Assembly (NCBI GenBank): GCA_964017145.1
Contig: OZ024845.1
Span: 2,480,001-2,544,000, forward strand
Origin: Agrocybe praecox
Taxonomy: Eukaryota; Basidiomycota; Agaricomycetes; Agaricales; Agrocybaceae
Direction of reading: 5' to 3'
Length of the DNA: 64,000 nt
The translations under genes were made by a program, and so were the position numbers. The notes beneath the pieces were generated by a model. The model was not told the DNA's origin and did no database searches. It worked only from the letters and a program-made list of their open reading frames with translations. Below, piece by piece: positions 33,801 through 47,026 of the stretch; the stretch's first letter is position 1; each line of letters starts with the position of its first letter.

Positions 33801-34004
33801 AAAAAGACTGCCACACCATCATATTCTGTAATTCCTCTCACAGACATTAGACAAAGCTGTATGCTTATACCAAAGTTTGACGCTGGTGGTAATGGTGTCT
33901 CAACCTGGAAGCAAACTCTCACATCCCAAAATGTCCTTGACAATTGCTCTCAATTTCTTCTCAATAATTGGCATAGTAGTTATTCGTATATGACTTTGTA
34001 CTAG
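30812..34004 (+). CDS. Plavaka-type (CACTA-like) transposase 1, intact
   Basis: Four exons: 30812-31522, 31577-31876, 31930-33574 and 33628-34004, giving 1010 residues. N-terminal C2H2-like finger CPVCHSYFRTIKGLSSHLKM. Conserved Plavaka blocks: EAIKSLWGDP, WTGKWWHAVQ, ATDKTQLTQFSGGKSAYPVY, RRKPSKRACILIGYLP, YVADFPEQCLVACTKYGTCP, ITPDILHQLYQGVFK, QISGPERKHMAK, PKFHSLLHYLEAIKLFGTTD and NTEAFERFHIDFAK. Candidate DDE residues, by position in conserved motifs, are D354, D552 and E705. The last exon (VEWF-like IEWFKPF, IRQSCMLIP, W.. and FLLNNWHS) matches the usual C-terminal module. No stops. Known: Plavaka elements are DNA transposons of Agaricomycetes. Terminal repeats were not found. Confidence 0.9.
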
Positions 34005-35380
34005 TTTACTTTAATAATTATACAAGGGACATCAAAGTCTCCTATAAATGACATTTTCGATAACTGAAACAAATAAAGAGACACAAATAGCCCATGGGGT
34101 AACCTATATTTCCCCAATCAGATATCAAATTATGTAAAGAATCAAAAATGACCCTCAGAGCTTTCCTGGGATGCCCTGGGATGCCCTGGGATGCCCTAGG
34201 GGCTACTTATGATAACTCAAATTATAATGTCTCATCCAAGTCATCTTAGGGCTAAAGGCTTTTTCCTGATGTGCTGCCCCAGCTTTGATCATCGAACAAA
34301 AGAGAGCTGGCCGTAGAGCGTCTTTCCCTCCTGTCATGGAGTCCACAGAGTTATCTGAATGATACGAACATCATTATGAATGTCAACTTCTTTCATTCCA
34401 GAAGTAGCTGGAAGGCCTGGAAAAGTTTCGACGCACCTCCGTCAAAAGCTCGGATCGCGAGTGCTACGGCTTCCTCGATTTGCGCATCTGATAATCCTTA
34501 TGCGACCTCGAAGCTTGGAAAGGAAGCCAAGAACGCACCACTTGCATTTTGGATCACTTGTACTCTAACAGAGTTTGGGCTCATGGTGGATCGATTGTCA
34601 CGATGGAAGGCTGCGAAAGAGAACACCGCTCTGTGAAATCCTATTTTGAAGGAAGTTATTCGAACCAGTGTAGAGCCGATGAAAGGAAATTGGGAATCCC
34701 AAAACGGACGGCTAAGGAGTGCAACGCAGCGAGTGCCAGCATTCGTTCGGATGCGGGTGGCATATGGAAGCAGATCGAGGGTTGTGTGATGTAAGAGAGC
34801 GAGTGCCGGTGTTCGTTCGGCTTGAAGTGCTCGGGTTAGCAACTCTATCAAAAAGCAAACGATCGTTCTGGTGCAGTCGGTAAGTCGCTCTCCCTTGTAT
34901 GCATTCGATTCGCTATTTACAACTTGTTTCCAGCAATATTACACCAATCAGTGATGTACAGTAACTCTGCTGGCGCGAATTCTCCGCCTGAGGTGCGAGA
35001 ACGATGGTGTGAATCGATTGTGAGTACCCCATCTCAGCTATTGATAAATTACTCACCACTTTGGCAGCTATCAACCGCGAGCTTCTGACGTCGGTAAGCT
35101 TCTACCTGGCAGCATGACTGTGAGTATTCTTTGTCTTTGCGTGCATTCAAAACATTACTTACTGTCTCTTTTCAAGGCATTTTTCTTGACCTTTCAACTT
35201 GGGCGACCGACCAAACGATGGGCTTGCTGTTGCTGGCATAAACGGCGATGGGAGTCAGTGGCTGTGAATTCAGAGGTAAGTATCTAACCCACTTCGTATT
35301 TCAATGCAATCGTATAAATTTCATTGTCGTTAGCGTCAATAACTGACGAGGAAGTCGCAAACCTTCCTTCTAATACTTTT
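34005..35380. other. Flank of transposase 1, no gene supported
   Basis: Includes a short tandem array near 34165 (separate entry). At 34851-34380 the minus strand has a broken frame with GLSDAQIEEAVALAIRAFDG, which could be a GNAT-like scrap but is too short to claim. Several GTAAGT/CAG pairs at 34880-35280 suggest eroded exons on the plus strand. Confidence 0.35.
34162..34200 (+). repeat. Short tandem array CTGGGATGCC x3
   Basis: CCTGGGATGCCCTGGGATGCCCTGGGATGCCCTAGGGG: three 11-bp units about 160 nt after the transposase stop. Could be a subterminal repeat of the element, which CACTA-like transposons often have, but only one end was found. Confidence 0.5.
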
Positions 35381-35520
35381 GGACGACCAAAGGAGGCTGC
35401 CAGAAACTGGGGCTCATGCATCGCATCATCGATCCAGTAGAAGCTGAAACTCTCAGCGTGATTAATCTGGAGGGGAATGAAGCTGCTTTCTCATTGGCCA
35501 TAAACGTGCAACTTTCAGTA
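35381..35520 (+). pseudogene. Rse1/SF3B3-like fragment
   Basis: With one missing base (near 35424) the plus strand reads WGSCI-RIIDPVEAETLSVINLEGNEAAFSLA. This matches the conserved (R)IIDP...(L)EnNEAAFS.A segment of the SF3b 130-kDa splicing subunit, a protein of about 1200 residues. Only about 40 residues remain. Confidence 0.5.
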
Positions 35521-35527
35521 TCGACGG

Positions 35528-36087
35528 CTAAATTCTCGCCCTCTGGTAATGTGGTATTACTCTATCTTTAACCAGACGCAGTTTTTCGCGTACGTTTATT
35601 TGGTCTTCATCCTTATTGTCCTTGAGTCTGTGCCTCAATAAACGATGTAATAATTTTAATTCAATTTGTGCTGGCTTGAGCCCTGCATCTGCATCCTTCC
35701 ATAAATTTATAAACTGGAATACAGTGGCTAGGCTTTGTCCGAGTCTCTCTTTCTTCATTTCGACCTCCAATTTTCCCTGTGGCATACCGCAATGCCAATT
35801 CAGAGCGAGGATAAATGAGATCAGCAACGACAAAAAAACAATGTTGAAAGGACTGGCCTTCCCATGCGGCGTGATCCCGGTGTCGAATAGTAGCCTTCTT
35901 TATCAATACGAGCTGTCTGCTCGTGGAACCAGCGCCAGCTGATGGTGGATGCACCTGGATCGTAGCCGAGGCGGAGGGGACTCGTAGGCGCATATACATA
36001 TTTTGGGAGTATGCAGTCTGCCATCGCTATCGAGGGTGACACATATAAGTGACAACTTTTCGTTTTCTTAGTCGCCATTGTCCACAT
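35528..36087 (-). other. Uncharacterised reading frames, possibly one eroded gene
   Basis: Minus-strand pieces: MADCILPKYVYAPTSPLRLG...WRWFHEQTARIDKEGYYSTPG (36020-35821), then a 101-codon frame (35833-35528) ending KLRLVKDRVIPHYQRARI with a helical, charged middle. A GTATGCC donor sits between. No family recognised; could be a two-exon gene or scraps. Confidence 0.3.
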
Positions 36088-36099
36088 CGTCTGCCTTCC

Positions 36100-37900
36100 C
36101 CCCCTCTCTCGCTGTGCTATTTAATATTTTTTCGTATTTCCCAGAGCAATGCGGCACAAAGCGATGAAGTGTAGGGACAACGTAAACGTAGAAAGTGATG
36201 GAAAATAATAAAAGGACAGTACGGAAGCAATACTACTAGAGAGATCAGAAGGAGGGTATCACATAAAAGCAATGGAAGGCAATGGAAAGACATAAAAAAG
36301 CAGGCCTTGATCGGAGAAGGGAGGGGGAGGATATCAGAGAGTGTATTATATATATATAAGTGGGAGGTAAGAGAGAAGCATAGACATGTATTTCTTTCGA
36401 GTGGTAATATATACTGGTAATATAGCTTAGCAAACAGATTCATATACATATAAAAAACGCGAGAAATACTCACAAGGATATGAAAATTTTCAGCTCAGAT
36501 TTCCCGTCCTTACCACCAGAACCAATTTCCTCTTCCTCTATATACCCATCCAAGGACCACGAGCTGCTCTAGTCACTTTCATTTTCGTCGTCGTAGTGGA
36601 TTCCTAATCTTCCCAATCGGAGTCATACCCGAAAACATGGTTGTCTTGCTCGTTGGCTGAAGGTGGGCCGTCAATCTCAGTAGATATGACAGGGGATGGA
36701 TCCCGAGAGGGGTCCCAAGAAATATGGAGCTCCGGGCTTGCATAGGAGGAATAAGCACGAGGAAGACCAAAATAAATGCGGTAGGGAATGGAAGGGGGAC
36801 GTTCCCAAGGTAAGTCAAGTTGCTGGATAGTAGCCCCACGGGAAAATGGGTCTGACTCTGAAGTCTGTCTCTACCGAAGTAGTGACCACAATACATTAGG
36901 GAGGGGCATGAACTTGCATCACGACTGAATGATGTTAATAAGATATATATGCATAAAAATATATGAATTTGGGGGCACAAAGACATCCTCAAGATAAGAG
37001 CGTATGCGTTCTGCTTCACCCACTTCGCCATAAGCGAGAGCTTCAACTCCATTGGACGGAGTCTCATCGTGATACTTCCTACGGCGTTGACAATCTCTGT
37101 GCGTGTAACGATAAGAATTATGAGAAGGTATGATGGCGTGCAAAATAACTCACCTATCGCACTGGCAAAGAATTACGCTCAGTTAGAGCGCTAATTCCCG
37201 CTATTTGAATCTGCGGGATTTGGTTCTCAGGGTCGAAGTTGCATATAGCTGTACAGAAACAAAAACAGCTACCTGTTATTGAGTTAGGCTCGGAGCCGAT
37301 GGGCAAGATGGGAGAGAAAAGCAACGCTAACCGTGCGTCTACTAGGAGTTGTGGTGCGACCTCAGAGACGTGGCACTGGATCCCATGCTTTGTGTTTTCA
37401 CACGTGTCTGAGAAGAAAGCATTCCGATTTGGGCGGCCATGATGTTGCTCAAACCAAGCTCATTTTGGAGTTCAGCTTGTTATTATCTACTTGCTGGTAG
37501 TGTCAACTAGCTGAACGCCAATCTCTGATCACGGACGCCAGTGTGGTTCTCGCCTTCGCCCCGAAATCGTGAGAAAGTATAATTGCCTTGAATAAAGGTA
37601 GGGTTCTGACAGCATTCCAGAATCAATGGCGTTTTTTGTTTGAAATCCGGAGCTATAAAACAGAATCCGGAATCTGAAATTATAATTCAGGGATGATTCT
37701 GCGGTCGAAGTGCTTCCGGAAGTACTCAGTTCTAGATTACATCGAACCATTTAGTTTACTCACCCTAGTGCATAGGCCTAGCCGAATCTCAGTACTTTCA
37801 CCTGAGTTGCATAAACCCGGTTCGTGACAATGCCGTTTTTGTTCCACAAGTGTATATAAATATGCAGACCGATTGACTCTTACTGTTAGGCTCTCTTCTA
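36100..37900. other. No gene I can support
   Basis: The minus-strand frame 37067-36579 and its alternative reading (RYHDETPSNGVEAL, LAYGEVGEAERIRSYLEDVF at 37115-36950) look once coding, but stops interrupt them and no family is recognised. The rest (37150-37900) is featureless. Confidence 0.35.
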
Positions 37901-37902
37901 TC

Positions 37903-38682
37903 ATGGGTGCCACTAAATCAAAACTTCTTTATCGACACCAAGACCTTGGCGAGGCTGAGGGTTCAGAGCCGCCCGAGAATAATTCCCGAGTGCCGATGCT
38001 TGAACGCAAGCAAAAACTTCTTGAGGTGAGTATTTGACGCTGTACGTCTGCATGGTTCATTACCTTCTTGTATTTCCAAGTATGTTAGGATTTTGGAAGA
38101 CCAGAATGCGTACAGAGCTCGTCAATTGGATGGTGTAAGTCATCACAGGACTTATGATCATATCTCTTCTAGACCCTTACACTTTATCAGGTCAACGCAG
38201 CTGTTTTAAAGATCGCTTGTGATATCTGCTCGTTCCCGATGGAATGTCCAGCCCTGTAAGTAGCTGCCCATCCTGTCGATATTTAAACTGATGGAATCTG
38301 ATACGATTTTGACAGCCTTTCCTGTGGTCATAGTTTTTGCGCATCATGCATTAGACAATGCTTCAAATGGCAGCTGGAGAAAAAATTGGACGACGCGCTG
38401 TGGAATATCGCAATCGATCCGCTTTTTAAGACGTCAATAATATGGGAGTACTTGATCTCAGTCGGTCAGGACCCACTGCAGGTATTCTCCTACAGTTGTC
38501 CCACATGCGCGACTTCCATCTCAAAGCTTCCCACGTTCAATCAAGCCTTTGAAAGGCTAATCAACGACCTTATCTTCTCTATCCCTGGATATGATATGCA
38601 GGAGAACCGAGTATGCCGCACGGAGGCTATACCAGATTGTGCTCCTGATACATTCTTCCAAGATATTTTCCTGGCTGAATAA
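37903..38682 (+). CDS. RING-finger protein, intact
   Basis: Four exons: 37903-38025, 38081-38134, 38191-38255 and 38316-38682. The product starts MGATKSKLLYRHQDLGE. The RING is CDICSFPMECPALLSC-GH-SFCASCIRQC followed by a distal SCPTC about 60 residues later, i.e. a C3HC4-type pattern with an unusually long insert (KLDDALWNIAID...VFSYS) before the last Cys pair. A short helical linker (YVRILEDQNAYRARQ) precedes it. The MGxxxS start would fit N-myristoylation, but this is speculative. All splice sites are canonical and no stop interrupts. Inferred role: E3 ubiquitin ligase. One of the few intact non-repeat genes here. Confidence 0.75.
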
Positions 38683-40215
38683 GTCCAGAGATCATCTCAT
38701 TACAAAGATACTGTACATTGACAGGTGGTGTTTTATGATACAAGTCTGTGAGCTCTAGTTACGTGGGTCTTTGTATCCTGAATTGTGAGCACTACTCCAA
38801 CGTATTTGAGAATGACTTAAGAGGTGCCCTATTCTATGTACTTCTACTGCGTGGCTTAGAAACCAGGTTGCTATTTGACGGAGTGGTCACCGTTTGCTTA
38901 CATAAACTTACCTGTTTCAGTAACCAGATTCTTCAAAGAATCCACGCCAACGCAAATACAATATTGTGACTGATCCGCGAGACAGTGTGACTAACTGGAA
39001 TTGTGTTCGGCATTTCACGGCTTTGAAGATACTCTGAAGACATTTATACGACTAGTCTGTCCTTTTGGACACTTTAAAATTGAGAAAGTCGAATGTTCGA
39101 CCATCCAACAGTGATATATGGGACGTATTTATCCAAAACTCACGTTTTGCTCTGGTTAATGAATATTTAAGCTGTACACCATTTTTTAAGGTTAGGGTTC
39201 CGGCGATGCACATGTCACAGGCGTACCCCTTGCATGGATTCTTTGCGGTTACTGAACAGACTCTTGGGGGAGTTTTTGTAATTATCAATCGAACTGCGTA
39301 TATATAACAAGGCATGTGTGTTTAATGGCGTAGACATATATGTAGTCGGTCCTATCCTCATTTTTTGTATGCATACCTTCATATTATCTCATGCTTTAAA
39401 TTGCTAAAGGGTGGCGGAGAATCCGAAATCAAGGGATGTTTGCTGCACCAACGCACAATTGTAGAAACTCTGCCGATTGAATTGGGGCCATGTGCATCTA
39501 TACTCGTAACTCCGTGCGTACATGCCATGAGATTGACAGGGAGGGTGGTCCTTTCACCTGTTCGACTTCAGGTTCTTCGTACCTCACAATCAGAACCGAC
39601 GAGTAACTTCTGTAGTGTTTAATTGTGATGCAGATAGATATATGGGAACTTTGAACAAGTCGAGTGAGGTTTTGGCAAGAAAGACCGAAATGTTCCTTTA
39701 ATTATCAATTAATTATAGATTTCTAATGAAATTCAAGCTTGAATCGGCAACCAATCCGCCGAGATTCTGTCCGAATTCAGAATCATCATTTCCAAGACGG
39801 TACTGGGCCGATTCCCGAGCTGCACAGAATCAAAAATACTTCTACATTCACCTGTTCAAACAAAGGAATTTTTCTACGTGATAGGCTAATGAACGACAAT
39901 TGAGCAGAAATCGAAGTTCCAATATGGGCTGAAGGCCTGAAGAGGCGAACTATTTCATATCCATACGCTTGGAACGGTTCTTGACCAAATCTCAACAGAC
40001 GAATGGCATTCCCCGTTTTGTGATTTGGAATCCGAGACCGCTTAAATTGATATACAGCCGTTATTAGCTGTCAAAACTTGTCCGCCATTCTCGGATAGTT
40101 CGTGGGTAATATATGGCATGCATATGTATATTATATATATGTACGTAGTCACCATCTGAGTGCGAGCTTGCTCTTTTGCACCTCACCGTCTCTTCTCAAC
40201 CTTGAGAAGCTGAAC
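38683..40215. other. Intergenic, nothing recognised
   Basis: Short frames on both strands (for example 39065-39315) with no domain, weak splice signals and AT-rich composition. Confidence 0.45.
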
Positions 40216-42220
40216 ATGCTCGAAGTCGATATACCGAAGACCTATGGCTCGCTCCTACTTGGCGGCCTTTTAGCTTCCTTGTGGGATGGTCTATTGATTC
40301 CTGTTTTACTTGACAAATAACATCTTATGCAGGCTCTCTGGCGTTATGCTTGCTCAAGTATTTGTGTACATCAAGATGTATCCCGCAGACCATATGCGCC
40401 TAAAACTGTTGGTGCGTCGATTATGAGTTACTCTGTTATGTTCCGGCGTCCTGACGTGCAACCACATCTGCCCATGTCCAGGTTCTCGGAGTGTGGTGAG
40501 AGGGATTGTGTTGGTGCTTCCAGGTTCTAACAGATGCCGTCTCTGTCTTTCCCAGCATACTAGACGTATGTCATACGTCGCTGGTATGGTCGGCTCTTTG
40601 GAGTTACACTATCGATAAATATGGAGTAGAGTCCGCGGTAGACATTATCTATTGGTGAGTCCGTATACTCCCAGTCGTGAAAGGCATGTGATGTGCTGAT
40701 TGATTGCTTCATTCGCTAGGAATATTGCGGTTCGTCCTCCTCACGGATATCGCACATTTGACTGATGATAACTACACAATCTCAGCTCTCTATCGCTATG
40801 ACGGTGCGTTCTCTCGTTTTGTCTACAAGTTACAATCTGAGAAGTTGACTTTGGCGCACTAAGGCGATCTTGACATTTGTGACTCACATGTAAACGACAT
40901 TTATAAGGAGTTTCATTGGACTGACTAAATATGCCCTTAGATTCTTTTCCTACCGCATTTTTATGTGTAAGCCCCTGTTTTCTGAGGTCGAAATTCCTTT
41001 TTTTTTCTTGGCATCTGATCCCCCGCAATCGCTTTCCAGTGAGCCAAAAGAACTATTGGATAGCTGTGCCTATTGTAAGTTTATCTTAATATCCGCCTCC
41101 TTTGCCTTAACTTAAGACTAATTTCTGCTCAGGTAATTCTGGCTACATTGCGTCTGGGTAAGCCAAATCTTGATTCTATTTCCAAACCCCCGTGCTCATT
41201 CTTTGCGCAAATGTTTCCAGTCTCAGCTTGTGGTAAGTGGAGGACCCCAATAGCTGATAGTATATCGCCGAATGTTGATCATTTGTGGCCAATACGGCCG
41301 TTCTCGTTTTACAGTTACAACGGTCGAGATGTACGTCTTGCATACATTTGCTGCGCGAGGATACTGATATGCATATACCGCTCGCAGGATACATTACGGG
41401 CAATATACAGCCTTTAGAACCCACATTCGGGTAAGTCCGAGTTTTGAAACCTTCACTGGCTATTAATGTTATACCATATGCATATATTAGTGGATTTTTA
41501 CTGCAGGCCTAACACTATCTTTTATGGTCGATATAATAATTACGTCGTCGCTCTTTTTTCTTTTACAATCAACTCGTACAGGGACAGCCGAGTACGTCTC
41601 CATATTCTATTCATCAGAAACTCAAACAGACCAAATGTCGGCGATTCAGCTTAAATGCTATGATTGATACGCTAATTCGATACGCATTTGAGACTGGTTC
41701 AGTCACTTGGTATGCCCCGTTCGCGAAGTCATATTCATCAGATTATCTTGACCTTTTTCTTCACAGCGCTGGAACCGCCATTTCTATGGCTTGTGTAAGT
41801 CATCTGGTCCTCCAACACCTATGAGTTGAAGACAGCGCTGATCTTATACCCTGAAGTGGCTGGCAATGCCTGCGAACTTGATATTCATGGGTTTGCATTT
41901 CGTCATTAGTAAATGTACGTCTCTTTTTTCGATACCCTTCTCAAATATGCCTCTTGCTGACGTAGCCCACCTATCATGTTTAGTGTATGCAAATTCTTTC
42001 TTGGTAACGTAAGTCTGACCTGACCCCTAAGTTTTTTGTTCCAAGCTCTGTCGTATTTTTGATTCTTACATCATTCTAAACCAGACTAAACACTCGACAA
42101 CATGCCCGAAGAGCTCGCTCGTTTGGATCAAACATGGAAGATGGAGCCCCTGTTTACCTTCTTGAAACCCGGCCACGCCAGCAATTGGGGGTATGCGTCA
42201 GTCTTTGTTCACAACGCTGA
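40216..42220 (+). CDS. DUF6534-type 7-TM membrane protein, multi-exon
   Basis: Starts MLEVDIPKTYGSLLLGGLLA; joining exons continues SGVMLAQVFVYIKMYPADHM-RLKLL (first two helices), LDVCHTSLVWSALWSYTIDKYG, IDTLIRYAFETGSVTC-AGTAISMAC, WLAMPANLIFMGLHFVISK, YANSFLVT and LNTRQHARRARSFGSN. These are the hallmarks of the basidiomycete DUF6534 family: about 330 residues, seven helices, a conserved LNxR block near the C-terminus. Function unknown. At least eight short introns. The middle exons (40740-41650) read poorly by eye, so decay there cannot be excluded; the start, both end blocks and their splice sites look sound. Confidence 0.6.
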
Positions 42221-43749
42221 TCTCCATCAATACCTCTTCGTAGATTGCAAGAAACATCGACTTACCAACTTCTGGCCACAAAAGCTCCAAAGTTAAAGTT
42301 GGTTCTTTCTCCTGCTTTTTGCTTCATTCTCTGATCACTTTTTTTTTAAATAATCTACAAGTCAGTGTCTTAAGGAGCATTCATATCGTGTAGTGTTATC
42401 TCTCTTTCGGATATAAAACTGCATAAACCTTAATCCCCTTGCGGATTTGACTTACTGGCCCAATGTACGGCAAAACAGAGAAGTTAAATGATTTTGATGC
42501 TCCAATAGTCTGGATATTGTGAATGTACGTTGGCTATTGTATACGTATATGACTAGATAACTCGACAGATGAGGGGAAAGGATTTCATATGAAAGGTCAT
42601 GAGTCTTAAAGCTTACGCTCTGATTGCGTTTAATATGACCTGTAAGACTTTGTCAGTAGTAAACGAGATAGTGACACCAAGTATATGCCGATAACATGAT
42701 ATATGATCAATAATTTAAGAAGCATAGTATACTAGGTGACCATCTCGCATACTTGGAATCAGGGTCACAGAATGATTTATAACGACATCAGGTACATGGG
42801 TGATATACATACAGGAAAGCGTGCATACGAACGCATATTTGGTTCGCGACACCAATAGAATGAAAGAGAGTCGAGCGTTGATTATGCATCGATGCTACCT
42901 ATGAGTCCCTTCTGAACTTCAAACTTCACCCGTCATTCATTGTAAGAGCAGTTTGTAAATGGTGTCAGTTTAATATCCTCTGTACTCGTTTCTCGGAAGT
43001 AGTCCCGCGGTCTTTTTGAAAAAATACACATGTCGGCCGAAATCTAGATCGCGCGAACGCAAGAGTAGAAAAACGAAGCGCCCACACTATGTCGTCCAAT
43101 CCAAAAACTGATACTTCATCCCGGGGCACACGACTCTACTCGGGTCCTGGTTTTGGTTCATAGACATGGCAGTATTTACGAATCGTGGGGCTGATCCAAC
43201 GCCGAACGGCGGTGACAAATAACGGGAAAGGATGCGTCGCGAGACAAGGGAAGAGGTTATTTGCCATCGCTGAAAAAATGATGTTTTCAGTAAATATGTC
43301 GGCAAGTCGAGGCGTAGTTGCCGTGCGATGAAATTTCCACCGGATGGGTCGGGGATGTTTCATGTGCTTCCATCGAGAATGAGTAGCGGATTGAGTTACA
43401 GGACTAGAAGGTTAGAGTACAACCAAAATGGCAAAACCATGCTAAGTCGTTCGCCACCTATTTCATCAGACTAGAACGGAAAGGTATTCTACCACCTAAA
43501 AATATAAATTACATCAGGAAAAAACATTTTGACCTTATAGTGACTTAGGTAATTGATGAGCCCGTGACTTCTTTGAGTGTCTTTCCTAGTCTTTCCTAGT
43601 CTTTTAAAGTCTTTATTAGTCTTTCCATGTTTTTTTCATTATTTACATCTTCTATATGTCTTTGAGTATCTTTTTAGTTCCTCAAAGAGTTCTTTAATTT
43701 TTATAGCTCATAATATATCAATGAAGGCATGAATAATACTAATTAATGG
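42221..43749. other. Intergenic; subterminal-like repeats at the right
   Basis: No supported gene; the short minus frames near 43087-43363 lack any domain. At 43576-43630 AGTCTTTCCT-like units recur about five times, close to the transposase 2 stop, and may be subterminal repeats of that element. Confidence 0.4.
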
Positions 43750-46700
43750 CTAATAAACAGTGTGATAGCTATATTTGCTAAGAAAATTATTAAGAAAAAA
43801 TGTATCGCAAAGATCAAGCACTCTGTCAGTTGTCCATGAAGAAGGAATTTTGCCTTTTCCAAATACTGGAATAAGCATACAACTCTGACGAATTTTAAAA
43901 AGTGGAATAATCTCTCCTTTACCATGACACATACCACCAGTGGTATAAGGAAACTTCTTGATACGATACATCATACCATGCCGTTCTTCTGCTACAGGTG
44001 TCAGACCTTGGTACCACTCTACATAGGCTAAAGGGCCTTTTGGCCATACAGCTGGTGCCGGTTGAGGACCTGTAAATGTATCAATTGTTTTTGGAAGTGT
44101 AAAAATGACGCGTATTCGTCCAACCCTTGTACCTTCAAGTTGCAAATACTAAGTATAAATCACAAAAAAAAAAAAAAAAACTCACCCGCAAGTCCCGCAG
44201 CCTCTGCTTCACCCTTTACTGTGATAACAGTATCAAACCGTCCATCTTTTAGTAGTGCTGATCTTGGAATTGCCTTGACAACGTCCTTTTCCTCTTGATC
44301 CTTTTCTTCTATTTCGACTGGGTGAAAGCGAAACATATAATATGTGTTGACTTTGTTAAAGGGAAGCGGAAGAGTCTCCAAGTATCCAACTGTTGTTCTT
44401 TCAGAGGCAAAATTGTTTAAATATACCTTGAGATAATGTGTAAAGTCGGGTGCGCAATGCGTATTTTCTATCACTGATAGAGGCTTGTTGGGGAAATTGG
44501 GGAATTTTGCGATTGAAATTTGCTGATTACTTGACTGGCTGGCATTGTTTGTGTTCAACTTGGGTAATTTGCTCTGGAAATAAGCCGCCAATGCATCAAC
44601 TTTCTCTTGCCGTGATAGCCATTGGATCATTTGGGGAAATTCATCCCTCTGATTGGTTGCACGCCATCCATCTTTAGCGAAGTCAATATGTAGTCGTTCA
44701 AACATTTCCGTATTGTAGTTGTCGGTTGATCCAAAAAGCTTGATTGCTTCCTCATAATGAAGAAGCGAGTGGAACTTTGGGATGTTGAAGTCTGAGCGTA
44801 CTCCTGTTTTGATGAAGTAGTCTCTGTTTTGATGGAACCTATCCAATGCGCTGTTAAGATATCCCAGTGTTGTTTGATTATGAGACTGATATTGAGCAAG
44901 ATAAATAAAATCCAGGAGTGCTGTGACGGCTGCTATTCCTTCATTAGGCATACTACCGATTAGACATCCAAGTAGAATCTTGGCCATGTGTTTTCGTTCT
45001 GATCCAGAGATCTGAGAAAGAGCTGAAAATCCATTTTTAAAATGACGCAAACCATATGCAGGAGGTAAAGCCCTGATACGCTGGTCAAGAAGATCTGGAG
45101 TAAGAATACGCTGACACCATGAGACTAGATGCTTGAAGACGCCTTGGTATAGTTGGTGAAGGACATCAGGAGTAATGGCACGATGAATGTCACAATGAGG
45201 AAAGTCATTCCAAAAGGGAACAAAGGTGCCTCCTGATACGTCCTTATCCATACAGAGTGTATGAAAAGTCTTGGGATTATTGTTGGAGTTCTGCTTTGCA
45301 GTGTTGATAACCTCTAGCGTCCAAAGTTGGGTTCTGTTATCGCCTGCTTGAGTATCTCCTAATCGAGTTGCAGGCACTTGGCATTTGACGCATGTGCCAT
45401 ATTTTGAGCAAGTAACAAGACATTGTTCAGGGTAGTCGGCGACGTAACAGGTCAAAACTGGAAAAACCAATCGCACAGCACCATCTGCACTTGTCATTTC
45501 TACGCCATCTTTGCCTGCCTGACGTAACTTGTCGAGTACATGCTTCATTGATTCATGGAAAACGCGCTGAAGTCTAGACCTATGCTCCTGATCGTTCATT
45601 CTGCTTCTGTCCATTTTTTCAACGGAGAGGTAGGCTATAAGAACACAGGCCTTCCGGGAGGGCTTGCGTCGTACAGCTTTTGGTATATTCCCAATGGTCA
45701 AATAAACAGGATAAGCAGATTTGCCTCCGATAAACTGAGTTAATTGTGTTTTGTCTGTAGCGAGGATAACAGGTGAAATAGTGGCCCCTTTCGGCACGCG
45801 TTCCTATGTAGAATAATAGTATTAGTATATAACGCGCAGACTTGGATAAGAATCCTCATACTTGAATAATGTGCCACCATTTTCCTGTCCACATTTCAGA
45901 GTACATACGCTCTTCAGGAATGCATTCTTCGTTGGGATACATCTTTCCAGGAGTATAAATCATCTCCTTTGAAAGATTTGGATCCTTCCATAGGCTTTTG
46001 ATTGCTTCAACAGGATCCCTAAACCTGACAGTAAACGATTCATCTGGAAGATCCTGGAATTGAAGATGTCGAGTAGTCCAGATGCCAGCTTTTTCAGGAA
46101 TGCTGTCTACCTTTTTGTGAAGGGTGCGGATATTGTGGTAGGACAGATCAAGCTTTTCGACAACCTAAGCATATTACACCCTTGTTTATTCTGTCTTTAA
46201 GATGAAAAATAAGTGTACGTACCCCTGGAATCTTTAATAATCGATCAAATGCATTATGCCCAAGACCCTCTTTTACTGCCCACTGTGCTATTCTCCAATC
46301 CAGCTCCGTGTTGAAAGGATGATATATATGCTGAGAGGTGTCGTTGTTATTACATTCAATTCTTTCCAAACTGGTCTTTGGATCCACATCATTATGGGTG
46401 GCGAGAGATGGAGGTTCTGTGCGGCGAATGATCTTGCCTCCATTTTCTGACCACTTAATAAAAGAGTCTTCTTCCATCGTGAATAGGTGATTTTGGATTC
46501 GATTTGTAGCTGTAGATGGACCTGGGCCTCCTTCTCCTTCCTCGGCAATGTCTTCTTCTGGGATATAGTGGAATTCATCACCATAAGGCCTCTCGATGTC
46601 CTCGAAGTCGAAATCCTGGAATTCTGCTTGAGGGTCATAGTCGCCAAAATATTGAGGGCTTTCTGCTCCAGCTAGTGGCTGATCAACTTCCATATCTTCA

Positions 46701-46861
46701 CCTCTGCTTTCTTCACTCATTTCTTCATCTTCTACATCCAAGGCCTTGAGCTTCCCTTTTGTATACCACGTACACGACTTCGCCGAGCTTAAATGAGCAT
46801 ACATCCCACGATATGTCTGGAATAGCCTTGAGCAGCCTGGCGCATCACAAGGAATACTCAT
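43750..46861 (-). CDS. Plavaka-type transposase 2, intact
   Basis: Four exons: 46861-46223, 46164-45862, 45803-44186 and 44132-43750, giving 980 residues with intron positions and phases (0, 0, 1) matching transposase 1. N-terminal finger CDAPGCSRLFQTYRGMYAHL. Conserved blocks include EAIKSLWKDP, TGKWWHIIQ, ATDKTQLTQFIGGKSAYPVY, YVADYPEQCLVTCSKYGTCV, ITPDVLHQLYQGVFK, GSERKHMAK and NTEMFERLHIDFAK, carrying the candidate DDE residues, and a C-terminal YVEWYQGL...IRQSCMLIP module. A poly-A run of about 17 lies in the last intron on the plus strand. Divergence from copy 1 throughout suggests a separate element family and not a recent duplicate. No stops; likely active or recently so. Confidence 0.9.
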
Positions 46862-47026
46862 AGTGGGCTACAATGACAAGGAGAAAATACAAAAGTTGGA
46901 TAGAATTGATAGCATAGCAATGACAAAGACGTTTGTAATCTGAAATCATTTTAAATTTGGACCCTTCCAAAAATAAAAGAACTACGCACTCAAAAGCAAA
47001 AAATATGTGTTGAAAAGTCCAACTGA
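46862..47026. promoter_or_regulatory. Upstream region of transposase 2
   Basis: 165 nt between the transposase start and the stop of the small gene upstream; no distinct element recognised. Confidence 0.3.

Noticed and set aside
30812..34004. KDZ transposase as an alternative for the two large transposases
   Set aside because: The ATDKTQLT..GGKSAYPVY, RRKPS, YVADFPEQ and ITPDxLHQLYQG blocks are those of Plavaka, not KDZ.
34380..34851. GNAT acetyltransferase gene
   Set aside because: Only about 20 residues look suggestive and stops surround them.
43576..43630. Terminal inverted repeats of Plavaka element 2
   Set aside because: Only short AGTCTTTCCT-like units seen at one end; no matching inverted copy found near 48.4-48.8 kb, so ends are not called.
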